A stretch of 64,000 bases of DNA, taken from NCBI RefSeq assembly GCF_049116215.1, contig NZ_JAGDZB010000006.1, forward strand, positions 1-64,000. The letters run 5' to 3'. The position numbers and the translations under genes were made by a program. Source of the DNA: Shimia sp049116215. GTDB taxonomy: Bacteria; Pseudomonadota; Alphaproteobacteria; Rhodobacterales; Rhodobacteraceae. Within the stretch, counting starts at the first letter, position 1. Each line of letters begins with the position of its first letter. Of this stretch, positions 25,016 through 34,553 are shown piece by piece. The notes below the pieces were generated by a model. It saw only the letters and a list, made by a program, of their open reading frames with translations. It was not told the origin of the DNA and did no database searches.

Positions 25016-25981
25016 TTAGGTAGCCGAGATGTGGTTGGCCATCACGCAGAGCAATTCAAACATCACCGAGACGCCAAGAAAGGCGGTGCCGCCGGAGCTG
25101 TCAAACGGCGGGGAGACCTCGACCACGTCGGCGCCGATGATGTTGAGTCCGTCCAGGTGGCGCACCACTTCCAGGGCTTGGAAGCTGTTGGGGCCGCCCA
25201 CTTCGGGCGTGCCGGTGCCCGGCGCAAAGGTGGGGTCCACAAAGTCGATGTCATAGCTGACATAGGTTGGCGCAGTGCCGACGATTTCACGGGCCTCGGC
25301 CATGACGTCTTCAAGTCCTCTCGCGAAAAACTCTTCGATGCGGATCACGCGGATGCCGACGGATTTGGCAAAATCCGTGTCCTCGTCATCGTAGGTGCTG
25401 CCGCGGATGCCAATTTGAACGACACGTTTGGGGTCAAGCAGGCTTTCTTCGACCGCGCGGCGAAAGGGGGTGCCGTGGGTGTACATCGTGCCACCAAAAT
25501 AGCTGTGGTAGAGGTCTGTGTGGCTGTCAAAATGAACCATGCCCACTGGGCTGTCTTTCGCGAGGGAGCGCAGGATCGGCAAAGATGTGAGATGGTCGCC
25601 GCCTGCAGTGAGGGGCGTGATGCCTTGGGCGCATACGTCGTCATAGAAGGCGGTGATGCGTTCCATGCTGTCGTGGATGTCAGCGGGGTTGGGGCCGACG
25701 TCGCCAAGGTCGGCGCAGTTGATCAGATCAAAGGGGCGCACGCCGGTGGCGCCGTTTTGGGCGCGGATCATGGTGGAGGCGTCGCGCAGCTGTCGCGGGC
25801 CGTGGCGCGGGCCGGGGCGGTTGGTGGTGCCGCTGTCCCAAGGCACGCCGATCAGGCCGACATCCACATCGGCGATGCGGTCATGGTCCAGATCCATAAC
25901 AGGCAGGCGCATGAAAGAGGGCACGCCGGCAAAGCGGGGCAAGTCCATGCCAGAAACAGGTTGGAAGAAACCGCTGCTCAT
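25016..25981 (-). CDS. speB: Agmatinase / ureohydrolase family enzyme
   Basis: 321 residues with the ureohydrolase manganese motifs: GGDHLTS, HFDSHTDLYHSYFGG and YVSYDIDFVDPTFAPGTGTPE. Its length fits agmatinase (agmatine to putrescine and urea), although guanidinobutyrase and related activities share these motifs, so the symbol is provisional. Its ATG overlaps the stop of the NlpC/P60 gene by four bases, so it is the third gene of an aminopeptidase-NlpC-ureohydrolase operon. Confidence 0.88.
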   Translation of the reverse strand: MSSGFFQPVSGMDLPRFAGVPSFMRLPVMDLDHDRIADVDVGLIGVPWDSGTTNRPGPRHGPRQLRDASTMIRAQNGATGVRPFDLINCADLGDVGPNPADIHDSMERITAFYDDVCAQGITPLTAGGDHLTSLPILRSLAKDSPVGMVHFDSHTDLYHSYFGGTMYTHGTPFRRAVEESLLDPKRVVQIGIRGSTYDDEDTDFAKSVGIRVIRIEEFFARGLEDVMAEAREIVGTAPTYVSYDIDFVDPTFAPGTGTPEVGGPNSFQALEVVRHLDGLNIIGADVVEVSPPFDSSGGTAFLGVSVMFELLCVMANHISAT

Positions 25982-26841
25982 GTGGAGGCTCCTAAGATGG
26001 GGCGTTTGTGTGAGGTGACCGACCCGTCGCCTTGGGCCTGAATGCGGGCGATGGCTGCATCAATAGGCTCATACGCCACGGCCATGTGGTGGGCATTGGC
26101 GTGGATCATCGTATTGGCATCGGTGACCATGGCGACATGGCCTTTCCAAAACAGCAGGTCGCCGCGTTGATAAGGGCCGGTTGCCTCGGGAAAGGCGGCC
26201 TCCTGCAGGTCGCTGTCGCCGGGGCAGGGGGTGTTACAGGCGAGGAGGGCCGCTTGCACAAGGCCGGAGCAGTCGATGCCAAAGGAGGAGTTGCCGCCCC
26301 AGAGGTAAGGCGATCCGATCAGGCGTTCGGCCACTGTGGCGGCGTCGCTTTCTGTGTGATCGATGGGCGCGAGATGCTGGCTGGGCACATAGAGATCGCG
26401 GGTGATCTGGCCGCCGTCCCAGGCGATGCGGGCCCAGTTGTCCTCTTCCGAGAGCACCACAAGGCGGGTGCCAAAGGAGAGCGGGGTCACATGGCCTATG
26501 GTTTTCAGGCCCGGTGTGGTTTTGGCGTAGCTGCGGGCGGCGGCAATGCTGTGGGTGGGCGTCTGTTTCGGGTGGCTGAGCAGGTCGCCAATGTCGACCC
26601 AGCCGACGTAGCCGTCTTTCTCTGTATATCCAAAGGCCATGCCGTTTTCTGTGTGCACCACGTTCACAACTTCGCCGCGCAGGAGCTGCCGTTCGCGACT
26701 GCCTTGCGGGCCGGACAGCAGGTCAGTGACCACCATGGCAACGCGGTAGGGTGTGGGCTCAACAAAACGATCAGCGGTGACCTGGCCGCGTAGGAAGGCG
26801 GCGGCGACTTTGCCGGTGCTGGGGGTCAGGCGCTTATCCAT
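25978..26841 (-). CDS. C40 family (NlpC/P60) peptidase with SH3-like domains
   Basis: 287 residues. The N-terminal 150 residues are SH3b-like (YVGWVDIGDLL, WARIAWDGGQITRDLYV). The C-terminal NlpC/P60 domain has the catalytic Cys in SSFGIDCSGLVQAAL, the His in GHVAMVTD and a third polar residue in MIHANAH. Family enzymes cut peptidoglycan or related gamma-glutamyl peptides. No signal peptide is visible, which suggests a cytoplasmic peptide-recycling role. It is coupled to the aminopeptidase gene upstream (TGATG). Confidence 0.9.
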   Translation of the reverse strand: MDKRLTPSTGKVAAAFLRGQVTADRFVEPTPYRVAMVVTDLLSGPQGSRERQLLRGEVVNVVHTENGMAFGYTEKDGYVGWVDIGDLLSHPKQTPTHSIAAARSYAKTTPGLKTIGHVTPLSFGTRLVVLSEEDNWARIAWDGGQITRDLYVPSQHLAPIDHTESDAATVAERLIGSPYLWGGNSSFGIDCSGLVQAALLACNTPCPGDSDLQEAAFPEATGPYQRGDLLFWKGHVAMVTDANTMIHANAHHMAVAYEPIDAAIARIQAQGDGSVTSHKRPILGAST

Positions 26842-28232
26842 CAGAGTGAAAGCACCTCCGGCAGGGCGGCGAGGATGGCGCGGGCGCCCATGCCAACGCC
26901 GCCTTTAGGGCGGGCGGGCGAGGGGGTTGGGTTCCAGCCGTAGATGTCAAAATGGGCGTAGCGTTGGTCTTTGGCAAAGCGGCGCAGGAAAAGCGCGGCG
27001 GTGATGGAGCCTGCAAAGCCGCCGGATGGGGCGTTGTCCAGATCGGCAATGCCGGGTTCGATCATCTTCTCATAGGGTTCCCAGAACGGCATGCGCCAGA
27101 CCGGGTCAGCGACGGAAGTAGCGGCAGATTCGAGGGCGGAGACAAAGCCTGCATCATCGGTGTAGTAGGGCGACAGGTCGGGGCCGACGGCGACACGGGC
27201 GGCGCCGGTGAGGGTCGCCATGGAGAGGATCATGTCGGGGTTGTCTTCTGAGCCCAGGGCCAATGCGTCGGCGAGAACCAGGCGGCCCTCGGCGTCGGTG
27301 TTGTTGATTTCCACGGTGAGGCCATTGCGGGCGGTGAGGATGTCGCCGGGGCGGAAACTGTCACCAGACACGGCGTTTTCGACAGCCGGGATCAGGACAC
27401 GCAGTTGCAGGGGCAGATTGAGCGCCATGATCATTTGGGCGAGGCCCAGCACAGTGGCGGAGCCGCCCATGTCTTTCTTCATCAGCGCCATGGAGCCGCC
27501 GGGTTTGAGGTTCAACCCGCCGGTGTCAAAGCAGACGCCTTTGCCAACCAGTGTCAGCGAGGGGCCTTCGCTGCCCCAACGCATGTCGATCAGGCGCGGC
27601 GCGCGGTGCTCTGCTGCGGCACGGCCCACCGCGTGGATCATCGGGAAGTTTTGTTCCAACAGCGCGGCGCCTTTGGTCACGGTGCAGATCGCGCCGTAGT
27701 TCAAGGCCAAGGCACGGGTGGCGTCTTCGAGCTCTTGCGGGCCCATGTCCGAAGCTGGCGTGTTGATCAGATCGCGGGTGAGCGCCTCACCTGCGGCAAT
27801 GGCCTCGACTTTGGTGGCATCCACGCCGAGTGGGCAGATCAGTTGCGCGGTGGCACCAGAGGATTTGGCATAGCGGTCAAAGGTATATTGCGCGAGCAGC
27901 CAGCCGAGGGCCTCGGTTTCCAGATCACCCGCGGGCAGGGTGCCAACCAGCGCGTAGGTGCCTGCGGGGAGCGTCGCGGCGGCGGCGGCCAGAGCAAAGC
28001 GGCCACGGGCGCGGGTTTGCGGCGTGCCAAAGCCTGCGACAGCCATAACGGGCGTGCCGGAGGCATCCGGGATCAGGATGGATTTGCCAATTGCGGGCTT
28101 GAACCCAGTGGCGGTCAGGAAGGTGCGGGCGGATTGGTTTTGCGCGTCGCGCCAGGCCTCATAGCTGTCGCTGTCCACCACATGTAGAGGGATGGACGGG
28201 TCGCCTTCGGCGGAAGCAAATGTGAGGGACAT
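26841..28232 (-). CDS. Leucyl aminopeptidase family (M17) metallopeptidase
   Basis: 463 residues. The M17 signature NTDAEGRLVLADAL lies near residue 327, with the metal-binding VGKGVCFDTGGLNLKP and MALMKKDMGGSA before it. It is a cytosolic hexameric aminopeptidase fold. It is the first gene of a tightly coupled operon with an NlpC/P60 peptidase and a ureohydrolase, which suggests salvage of cell-wall or other peptides (inference). Confidence 0.93.
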   Translation of the reverse strand: MSLTFASAEGDPSIPLHVVDSDSYEAWRDAQNQSARTFLTATGFKPAIGKSILIPDASGTPVMAVAGFGTPQTRARGRFALAAAAATLPAGTYALVGTLPAGDLETEALGWLLAQYTFDRYAKSSGATAQLICPLGVDATKVEAIAAGEALTRDLINTPASDMGPQELEDATRALALNYGAICTVTKGAALLEQNFPMIHAVGRAAAEHRAPRLIDMRWGSEGPSLTLVGKGVCFDTGGLNLKPGGSMALMKKDMGGSATVLGLAQMIMALNLPLQLRVLIPAVENAVSGDSFRPGDILTARNGLTVEINNTDAEGRLVLADALALGSEDNPDMILSMATLTGAARVAVGPDLSPYYTDDAGFVSALESAATSVADPVWRMPFWEPYEKMIEPGIADLDNAPSGGFAGSITAALFLRRFAKDQRYAHFDIYGWNPTPSPARPKGGVGMGARAILAALPEVLSL

Positions 28233-28316
28233 GGCGCACCTTTCTGACCGGTCATAAGCTGTTTGACCTCCAGCCTAACGGTTGGTGCGCCCCCTGCAAG
28301 CGGATTGGCGCACCGA

Positions 28317-28697
28317 TCAGATGTAGGTGCGCTTTAGATCCCAGATTTCACGTAGTGCGCCCTCGCCAACGCGGATCAGGCGGGCATGGGTGGCCGACAG
28401 GGCCACGCGATCCCCGCGATCGCAGCAGGACACCACATCGCCGGCAACCTGCGACAGCGCAGTCATGCAGAGGCGACCTGCGATCAGCTCAACCAGAGAC
28501 ATGGTGTCCGCCAGTTCCGCCAGATTGTCAGCGTTCAGATGATGCTCACCCATCGCCAGATGATCGGTCAGAGATTTGACCAATCCCAGAAAGGTCTCTT
28601 CGGCCTCATCCGGATTCATTCGTATAAAGACGCGGGCCAATTCGTCCTGATCGACGACGGCCTGTTCGCTCATTATTAGCTTTGCCACTTGTGACAT
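28317..28697 (-). CDS. Hypothetical all-helical protein
   Basis: 126 residues, no signal peptide and no membrane helix. The sequence is predicted to be mostly helical (ETFLGLVKSLTDHLAMGEHH, NLAELADTMSLVELIAGRL, ATHARLIRVGEGALREIWDL). I do not recognise the family. GGTGAG upstream favours ATG 28697; ATG 28673 (MSEQAVV) is a weaker alternative. It stands alone after the aminopeptidase operon. Confidence 0.65.
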   Translation of the reverse strand: MSQVAKLIMSEQAVVDQDELARVFIRMNPDEAEETFLGLVKSLTDHLAMGEHHLNADNLAELADTMSLVELIAGRLCMTALSQVAGDVVSCCDRGDRVALSATHARLIRVGEGALREIWDLKRTYI

Positions 28698-29022
28698 GTC
28701 TCACCCTAAGTTTTGTCCGTTTCACCCAAACGGTTGTTCACATCATTGGCGGGCAAACCTTCTCAAATGGTTTCCGGGGCGGCCCAAAATCCTTAGAATT
28801 ACAGCTAAATAGCGTTCAATTGCGGATGGTTAAAGTGGTCCGGGGCACGCGAGGTCCAAAGTGTTCCAAGTGACGGTTGTGCCAAGCAGGCGTTGTTTTG
28901 AAGGGGTTTTGTCGGAAGTCGCGCCCGAGCGCGCGTGCCTTGAAAGCAAAAACGCCGCAGCGGTGAGAACGCTGCGACGCATTGGTTTGCAGTTTAAGAA
29001 ATTCCGGTGGTTTCTTAATTTG
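28698..29022. other. 325-bp intergenic region without a gene
   Basis: I see no credible coding sequence. It should hold the promoter of the minus-strand hypothetical gene, and it contains the terminator of the DUF4139 gene at 28952-28980. TTAGAATTACAGCTAAA (28793-28809) is a weak, interrupted resemblance to the Irr-type box. The rest looks featureless. Confidence 0.6.
28952..28980 (-). terminator. Terminator of the DUF4139 gene
   Basis: Arms CGCAGCG (28956-28962) and CGCTGCG (28970-28976) with a seven-base loop, extended imperfectly. On the minus strand they are followed by GTTTTTGCTTT. It lies about 45 bases after the stop at 29023. Confidence 0.75.
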
Positions 29023-30657
29023 TTAGCGCAGGATCATTTCTGAAGGCCATTGGATTTTGTGCGACAACTCAACCTCAAAGCGCTTACCTGCTGGCAGGGT
29101 GTGTTCCCACATCAGAATGCCACGCTGGTCCTCAAAGTTGGTTTCTGTGGGCGATGGAGAAGCCTGGTGGGAGATCACCAAGTCTTCCTGTTCGCTATAT
29201 GGCACGCGGCCCAGCAGGCGCAGGTCCCAAGCTTTGTTGGTCAGGTTCTCGGCGGTCAAGACGCGGGTTTCGCTTTGCTCGTTGCGGCTGGTGAGCACAC
29301 CTTTGTCACCGGTGATTTTGTTGGTGATTGTGTCGGTGAGACGCAGACCGTTGATCGGACCAAAGGAGAAGTCGATGTCGTCGCCTTCGGCAATCAAGGG
29401 CATCTCCTGTTGGCCAATGTAGGTGCCGTTGAGGTAGAAGTTGGCCTGCGGGCTGGGCAAGATCAACTCGCCAGCATCGTTGGTGGCCTTGGCCATCAGG
29501 AAGGCGGTTTCATCGCGCATGGGGTTGGCAAAGGCGTAAGTGTCCGGTGACAAGTCGAGTGTGCCCAGCGCGAGGTGCAGAGCGTCAGACGCGGAGGAAA
29601 CCGAAACCGGTGTTGGATAGACATAGGTGGCGTTGATGCCGTCGCCAAAGCTGTAGGCCGCTGCATCTTCGACAACGGCGAGCTCCATTTGCGGGGCTGC
29701 CGCGCTCATGTCCAATTCGGCAAAACGCCCGGACGCGGGCTTTTGCATCAGCTGTTGTTTTTCCTCGATGTGGCGGCGCCACGGGTACAGTCCGCTTGGA
29801 TCAGATTGCGCATCAGGGCGGCTGGTGGACAGTGTGAGGGCAACATCGGTCCAATCCTCATCAGTGAACTGGCTCACAAACGCCCCACGTTCAATGCTCA
29901 GTTGCGGCGTGTCGCTGGTGTTGAGGTGCACATCATAGGCCGGAACCCAGCGGGCGAACTGTGTGAGATGGGTGAGCGTGAGGGTGCCTTCGGTGGCGGC
30001 GTCTGCGGAAATTGAGATCGCCAGCATGGCGTTGTCGCTTTCTGTCGGGGTCAGCGCCTCGACCAATTGGCGGGCGTCCTCCAGCGGTTGGCGAAGCTCT
30101 TCGAGTTGCTTTTCATACTGGCGCGCGTCACGCTCCGCCGTGGCAATGTCGCGATGCGCAGCGAGGGTCTCGCGCCCAACCAGAGCCATGGTTTCTTTGA
30201 GCACATCAGGAGGGGCAGCGGTTTCTGTGGGACCTTGCAAGGTGGACAGATAGGCGAGGCGGGCGCGGGCGACCTCTGCGGTCATCATCACGTCGGCGTG
30301 GCTGTCGCTGGCCGCTTGCCAGTCGTTTTCGACGAGTTCGAGTTCGGATTTTGCCGCGGCAAGTTCGGGGCTGTCGTCCTGTTGATGCGGGTACACCCGC
30401 TCGTGGCGCACAGTCACGGCGCCAAGTTTGGCGCCGTCCAAAGCCACGCGGACCGACATCGGGTCGAGGCTTTCCGGCAGGTTGGTGATCAGCAGATCGT
30501 GGCGGCCTGCCGAGGCGGAAAATGGCACGGCGCGGGTGAGGGTGGCGCCTTCGGAATAGAGCGTGGCCGCGGTGACCGGGGCGTTGAGGCGGATGTCATC
30601 GGCCCAAAGCGGTGTGGCCAATGGAAAAAGAGCTGTGGCAAAAATCGCGTGTTTCAT
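29023..30657 (-). CDS. DUF4139 (mucoidy inhibitor MuiA-like) periplasmic protein
   Basis: 544 residues. It has a signal peptide (KHAIFATALFPLATPLWA), then a DUF4140-like N domain (AATLYSEGATLTRAVPF), a long charged coiled-coil-like region (residues about 95-200) and the DUF4139 beta domain (WVPAYDVHLN, FTDEDWTDVALTLSTSRP, ending FEVELSHKIQWP). MuiA-like proteins are linked genetically to capsule control in enterobacteria, but the biochemistry is unknown. ATG 30657 is chosen because an in-frame TTG directly before it has no room for a ribosome site. The upstream RTX gene is on the same strand. Confidence 0.88.
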   Translation of the reverse strand: MKHAIFATALFPLATPLWADDIRLNAPVTAATLYSEGATLTRAVPFSASAGRHDLLITNLPESLDPMSVRVALDGAKLGAVTVRHERVYPHQQDDSPELAAAKSELELVENDWQAASDSHADVMMTAEVARARLAYLSTLQGPTETAAPPDVLKETMALVGRETLAAHRDIATAERDARQYEKQLEELRQPLEDARQLVEALTPTESDNAMLAISISADAATEGTLTLTHLTQFARWVPAYDVHLNTSDTPQLSIERGAFVSQFTDEDWTDVALTLSTSRPDAQSDPSGLYPWRRHIEEKQQLMQKPASGRFAELDMSAAAPQMELAVVEDAAAYSFGDGINATYVYPTPVSVSSASDALHLALGTLDLSPDTYAFANPMRDETAFLMAKATNDAGELILPSPQANFYLNGTYIGQQEMPLIAEGDDIDFSFGPINGLRLTDTITNKITGDKGVLTSRNEQSETRVLTAENLTNKAWDLRLLGRVPYSEQEDLVISHQASPSPTETNFEDQRGILMWEHTLPAGKRFEVELSHKIQWPSEMILR

Positions 30658-30765
30658 CAATCACCTGTGTGTTGTTTGTGGCGAGACGATCACGGACGGG
30701 CGAAGGTGGCAAGTCAGCTTTGCGTTTGCCGGTCTGATCGGCGGGAGCGCACCTATGGGACGGGT

Positions 30766-31875
30766 TTAAGCCAGGGGATCAATTAGCACCAGGTCATCAG
30801 CTGTGAATGCGACATCGCTTCGAATGGTCATGGTGGCGGAGGCTGGCAACGATGTGTCCGTTTCCGAAAGCTGGAAAGTCAGAGTGGTGACAAAGGTGCC
30901 GTCAATCTCTTCCTGCTCAAAGGACATATCGATGGATTGACCCTCCGGCGCTGCGGATCTGTCCAGTTCGATGGCCAGAGTGTCTTCCGCTGGGTCAAAG
31001 TCCCGCACCGTCAAGAGACCCGTTTCCAGGACATCGGCTCCGAAAGCGGAGCCGGGGGTGCCCTCCGCATGCAGCGTGATGTGGAAGCAGTCTGCCCCTT
31101 CGCCGCCAAAAAGCGAGGCACTGCCAAACGCGGGATAGCTATGGCCAATCACGGCGTTCGCTACGATGGTGTCGTTGCCTTCGCCGCCGTCATAGACCGC
31201 CGTGTCACTGCCCCAATAGGCAGAACGATCGGAGACATAGTCAGCTGTGATGTGGTCGTCGCCTACTTCGCCGTAGAGGTAGAAAGAATCGTCGCCATAA
31301 AGCGTGTCGTTGCCTTCGCCGCCCAGAACCGTTGTGAACCCGTCCCAGTCCGCATAGGCGATGTCGTCGCCACCGCGCAAATCGATCAACATGGGGCTTT
31401 CTTCGGCGGGTTGACCTGCGGGCAGGGTGTCGTCGCCCTCGGTGCCGAGCAGAGTGCCGGTTCCGTTAAAGAGCAGCTCTGCGCCGGGGGCACAGCGCGC
31501 AGAGGGCTCCGTCACGGTGGCGGTTTCAGGCTCGGCATCGGGTAGCGGATCACCCGCTGGTGCAGGGGCGGGCGCAGGGTCTGCAACGGACGTGGGTTCG
31601 GTCCCCGACGTCGGATTCGTTTCAGGCGTGGAAACGGTGTCCGCAGTCGGGTCCACTTCAGGCGCGGATGTGTCTTCTTCGGTGGGAGCAGGGGGGGCTG
31701 GCGCGGTGTCCGTGGTGGTGTCGGGATCAGAAGCGAGATCGGCGCCAAGGGTTTGGTCCGCTTCCGGGGGCAGATCCGCCTCCGGGGTCGGTGTGGTGTC
31801 AGCTGTGTCATCGCCATCCACAACTGACATTACGGCGGCGCCTCCCAAAGCGCCCAACAAAAGCAAAGCCAACAT
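30766..31875 (-). CDS. Membrane-anchored protein with RTX-type calcium repeats
   Basis: 369 residues. One N-terminal hydrophobic helix (LALLLLGALGGAAVMSVV) is followed by about 100 residues rich in Pro, Thr, Asp and Glu (a flexible acidic linker), then RTX-like nonapeptides (GGEGNDTLYGDD, LRGGDDIAYAD, YDGGEGNDTIVAN, LFGGEGADCFH) and a C-terminal beta region. It lacks an RTX toxin or protease domain and no type I exporter is near. ATG 31875 fits the helix position; a TTG 18 bases upstream is possible. It may be a surface calcium-binding protein. Confidence 0.82.
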   Translation of the reverse strand: MLALLLLGALGGAAVMSVVDGDDTADTTPTPEADLPPEADQTLGADLASDPDTTTDTAPAPPAPTEEDTSAPEVDPTADTVSTPETNPTSGTEPTSVADPAPAPAPAGDPLPDAEPETATVTEPSARCAPGAELLFNGTGTLLGTEGDDTLPAGQPAEESPMLIDLRGGDDIAYADWDGFTTVLGGEGNDTLYGDDSFYLYGEVGDDHITADYVSDRSAYWGSDTAVYDGGEGNDTIVANAVIGHSYPAFGSASLFGGEGADCFHITLHAEGTPGSAFGADVLETGLLTVRDFDPAEDTLAIELDRSAAPEGQSIDMSFEQEEIDGTFVTTLTFQLSETDTSLPASATMTIRSDVAFTADDLVLIDPLA

Positions 31876-31990
31876 CGATACATCCCAATACAATTAATAG
31901 AAAATAGTGGGGAAAGGGTAACGGTTGTGCGTATTGGCGTCTAGTCCGCATAGGTTGTGTTGAGCTGTCATTGTTCGACCGCACAAAAGA

Positions 31991-32019
31991 AAAGCGCTCC
32001 GAAAAATTCGGAGCGCTTT
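31991..32019 (-). terminator. Terminator of asd
   Basis: AAAGCGCTCCGAA (31991-32003) pairs over 13 bases with TTCGGAGCGCTTT (32007-32019), loop AAA. Read on the minus strand, TTTTCTTTTG follows. It lies 24 bases after the asd stop. Confidence 0.93.
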
Positions 32020-32042
32020 GAGTATTTCAATCTCGGGAGGGC

Positions 32043-33065
32043 TTAGCCCTTCTTGAGCACTTCGCGGCCCAGGGTCTCGGCAATCTGTACTGCGTTCAGC
32101 GCCGCGCCTTTGCGCAGGTTGTCAGACACGCACCAGAGGTTCAGACCGTTGTCCAATGTGCTGTCTTGACGGATGCGCGAGATAAAGGTGGCGAAGTCGC
32201 CCACGCATTCTTTTGGTGTCACGTAGCCGCCGTCTTCGCGCTTGTCGATCACCATGATGCCAGGGCTTTCGCGCAGGATGTCACGGGCTTCGTCTTCGTC
32301 GAGGAACTCTTCGAATTCGATGTTGATCGACTCGGAGTGGCCCACAAACACAGGCACGCGCACGCAGGTGGCGGTGACTTTGATTTTGGCGTCGATGATC
32401 TTTTTGGTTTCCGCGACCATCTTCCACTCTTCTTTGGTGGAGCCGTCTTCCATGAACACGTCGATGTGCGGGATCACGTTGAAGGCGATCTCTTTGGTGT
32501 AGACTTTTGGTGGCACATCAGAGGTTGGGTTGTAGACCGCTTTGGTCTGATCCCAGAGCTCATCCATGGCGTCTTTGCCGGAACCGGACACGGACTGGTA
32601 GGTCGACACAACAACGCGCTTGATTGTGGCGCGGTCATGCAGCGGCTTCAGCGCCACAACCATCTGCGCCGTAGAGCAGTTTGGGTTGGCGATGATGTTT
32701 TTCTTGGAATAGCCATGGATCGCGTCGGCGTTGCACTCTGGCACGATCAGCGGCACATCCGGATCGTAGCGGTAGAGCGAGCTGTTGTCGATTACGACAC
32801 AGTTGGCTGCTGCTGCGATAGGGGCATATTTCTTTGTCGCGTCAGAGCCGATGGCAAACAGCGCCATGTCCCAGCCTGCAAAGTCAAACTGATCAATGTC
32901 CTGAATCTTCAGGGTTTTGTCGGCGAAGGTGACCTCGGTGCCCTGGCTGCGGCGGCTTGCCAATACAGCAATCTCATCCACTGGGAACTGACGTTCCTCC
33001 AGAATGTTCAGCATTTCGCGGCCCACGTTGCCCGTGGCGCCAGCGACGACGATGCGATAACCCAT
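32043..33065 (-). CDS. asd: Aspartate-semialdehyde dehydrogenase
   Basis: 340 residues, standard length. It reduces aspartyl phosphate to the semialdehyde in lysine, threonine, methionine and diaminopimelate synthesis. The NADP-binding GATGNVGREML is at the N terminus, the catalytic Cys is in NPNCSTAQMV near residue 130, and HSESINIEFEE lies downstream. It is a single gene with its own strong terminator. Confidence 0.96.
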   Translation of the reverse strand: MGYRIVVAGATGNVGREMLNILEERQFPVDEIAVLASRRSQGTEVTFADKTLKIQDIDQFDFAGWDMALFAIGSDATKKYAPIAAAANCVVIDNSSLYRYDPDVPLIVPECNADAIHGYSKKNIIANPNCSTAQMVVALKPLHDRATIKRVVVSTYQSVSGSGKDAMDELWDQTKAVYNPTSDVPPKVYTKEIAFNVIPHIDVFMEDGSTKEEWKMVAETKKIIDAKIKVTATCVRVPVFVGHSESINIEFEEFLDEDEARDILRESPGIMVIDKREDGGYVTPKECVGDFATFISRIRQDSTLDNGLNLWCVSDNLRKGAALNAVQIAETLGREVLKKG

Positions 33066-33196
33066 CTGAGGTCTCCATTTCTAACGACGCGCTCTCTTAG
33101 CCTTGTTTCCTTCAAGAAAAAAGGGGTGGCTGGCCGGAAATTGCTTAAGTGGGTCATTCCGGTTTGCGATGAATGCGCGGTGTGCACGGATTTTGA

Positions 33197-34369
33197 TCAA
33201 TCCATGCGGTCTTGGGAGAAGCAGTAGATCAACGCTCCGAGGAACACACAGGCCGCCATCACGCCAAACAATGTTTGGTACGCCAACAGCGGGCTGGTTG
33301 GGGCAATGGCGTTGTGCAATTTGCCGGAACTAAACTGCATGACACCGACACCGCCAATGCCAAACAAGTTCATCAGCGTCACGCCACGCCCCGTCAGATG
33401 TTCCGGAAAGAAGCTGCGGGCGTGGGCGATGAGCACCGGGAAAGCGGCGCCGCAGAAGCCAACCACCGACATAAAGAGGACCGAGCGGATGGCGCTCACG
33501 TCGGTGAAAATCGCAAGGGCGGTGAGGGCTGTGGCGCCAGTGACGCTGCCCGCGATGATGACCCATTTGCGGGTGCCAAAGATGCGATCGGCAGGGCCAT
33601 AACAAAAGGTGCCACAGATCATGGCAAGGCCCATGACAAGGGTGGCTTGGCCAATCTCGCTGGTTGTCAGCGTGAAGACATCGGATAAATAGGGGCCAAT
33701 CCAGAGACCGCGAATGCCTGCGGCGGGCATGTAGTTCACAAACATCAGTGGGAAGAGCAGCCAAAGTGCTGGGATTTTGAGCAGGTCCAGCACCGAGCCT
33801 TTTTCGGTGCCGTTGGCTTTGGGTGGGTCTTGTACCAAAGCCCAGAGGCCAATCGCGATGCTGGAGCTTATTGCGGCGAGTACCCACAGCGTGGCGCGCC
33901 AGCCGATGGTCTCGGCGGCCCAAGCCGTGGGGTAGGCGGCGATCAGGTTGCCGACCGATCCGACACCCAGCATGAGCGCGGCTAGTGTGGCAAAGCGGGC
34001 CGGTGGGTACATACGGGCAAAGATGAAGTAGCTCGCCATCAGCACAGGCGCACAGCCGACGCCAATCATCCCCATGGCAATGGCGACATGCAGCGGTGTG
34101 GTGGCCATGGCAAAGAGCGCTGCGCCGCCTCCGCCACCTATCAAAAGCAGGGTTGCTGCTGTGCGGCGTGGGCCAATGCTGTCCAAGGCGGCCCCAACCG
34201 GGATTTGCATCGCGGCAAACACAATGAACCAGAGGCCGGAGGCAAAGGCGAGATCTGCGGGTGAGGCGCCGATGTCGGTTTCCAGCACCTGTGTGAGAAC
34301 AGCAAGGAAGGCACGGAAGAACTGGCTCAGCACATAGGCCAGGCACAACAGAATCAAATCAATGCGCAT
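33197..34369 (-). CDS. MFS transporter
   Basis: 390 residues, twelve helices, beginning RIDLILLCLAYVLSQFFRAF. The loop 2-3 signature is GAALDSIGPRRTAA. It resembles drug/metabolite or nitrate-nitrite-like facilitators, with no substrate assignable. ATG 34369 is favoured because upstream codons would add a soluble extension that no such carrier has. It is divergent from the DUF3095 gene. Confidence 0.86.
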   Translation of the reverse strand: MRIDLILLCLAYVLSQFFRAFLAVLTQVLETDIGASPADLAFASGLWFIVFAAMQIPVGAALDSIGPRRTAATLLLIGGGGGAALFAMATTPLHVAIAMGMIGVGCAPVLMASYFIFARMYPPARFATLAALMLGVGSVGNLIAAYPTAWAAETIGWRATLWVLAAISSSIAIGLWALVQDPPKANGTEKGSVLDLLKIPALWLLFPLMFVNYMPAAGIRGLWIGPYLSDVFTLTTSEIGQATLVMGLAMICGTFCYGPADRIFGTRKWVIIAGSVTGATALTALAIFTDVSAIRSVLFMSVVGFCGAAFPVLIAHARSFFPEHLTGRGVTLMNLFGIGGVGVMQFSSGKLHNAIAPTSPLLAYQTLFGVMAACVFLGALIYCFSQDRMD

Positions 34370-34553
34370 GTTAACTATCTTCCCATTTCCAAACGTGACA
34401 GGACAGTATGTCATCAGCGAAGGCAAGAGGTGATTTTTGCGGGCAATTGAACACCGTTCCCCACAACTCTGTGAGGTGCATGAAACATCCTGATCTTTTG
34501 GGATTGGCGCACGTATATCAGTTATTCCGCCACCGGTTTTGGACCGTTTAGCC

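Noticed and set aside
28793..28809. Possible second Irr-type box
   Set aside because: TTAGAATTACAGCTAAA has only one good half-site and no iron gene is adjacent.
30766..31875. RTX toxin or type I-secreted protease
   Set aside because: Only a few repeats, no enzymatic domain, an N-terminal membrane helix and no exporter genes nearby.
32166..33227. 353-codon open frame antisense to asd
   Set aside because: Asp/His/Val-rich shadow with no motif; asd on the other strand is certain.
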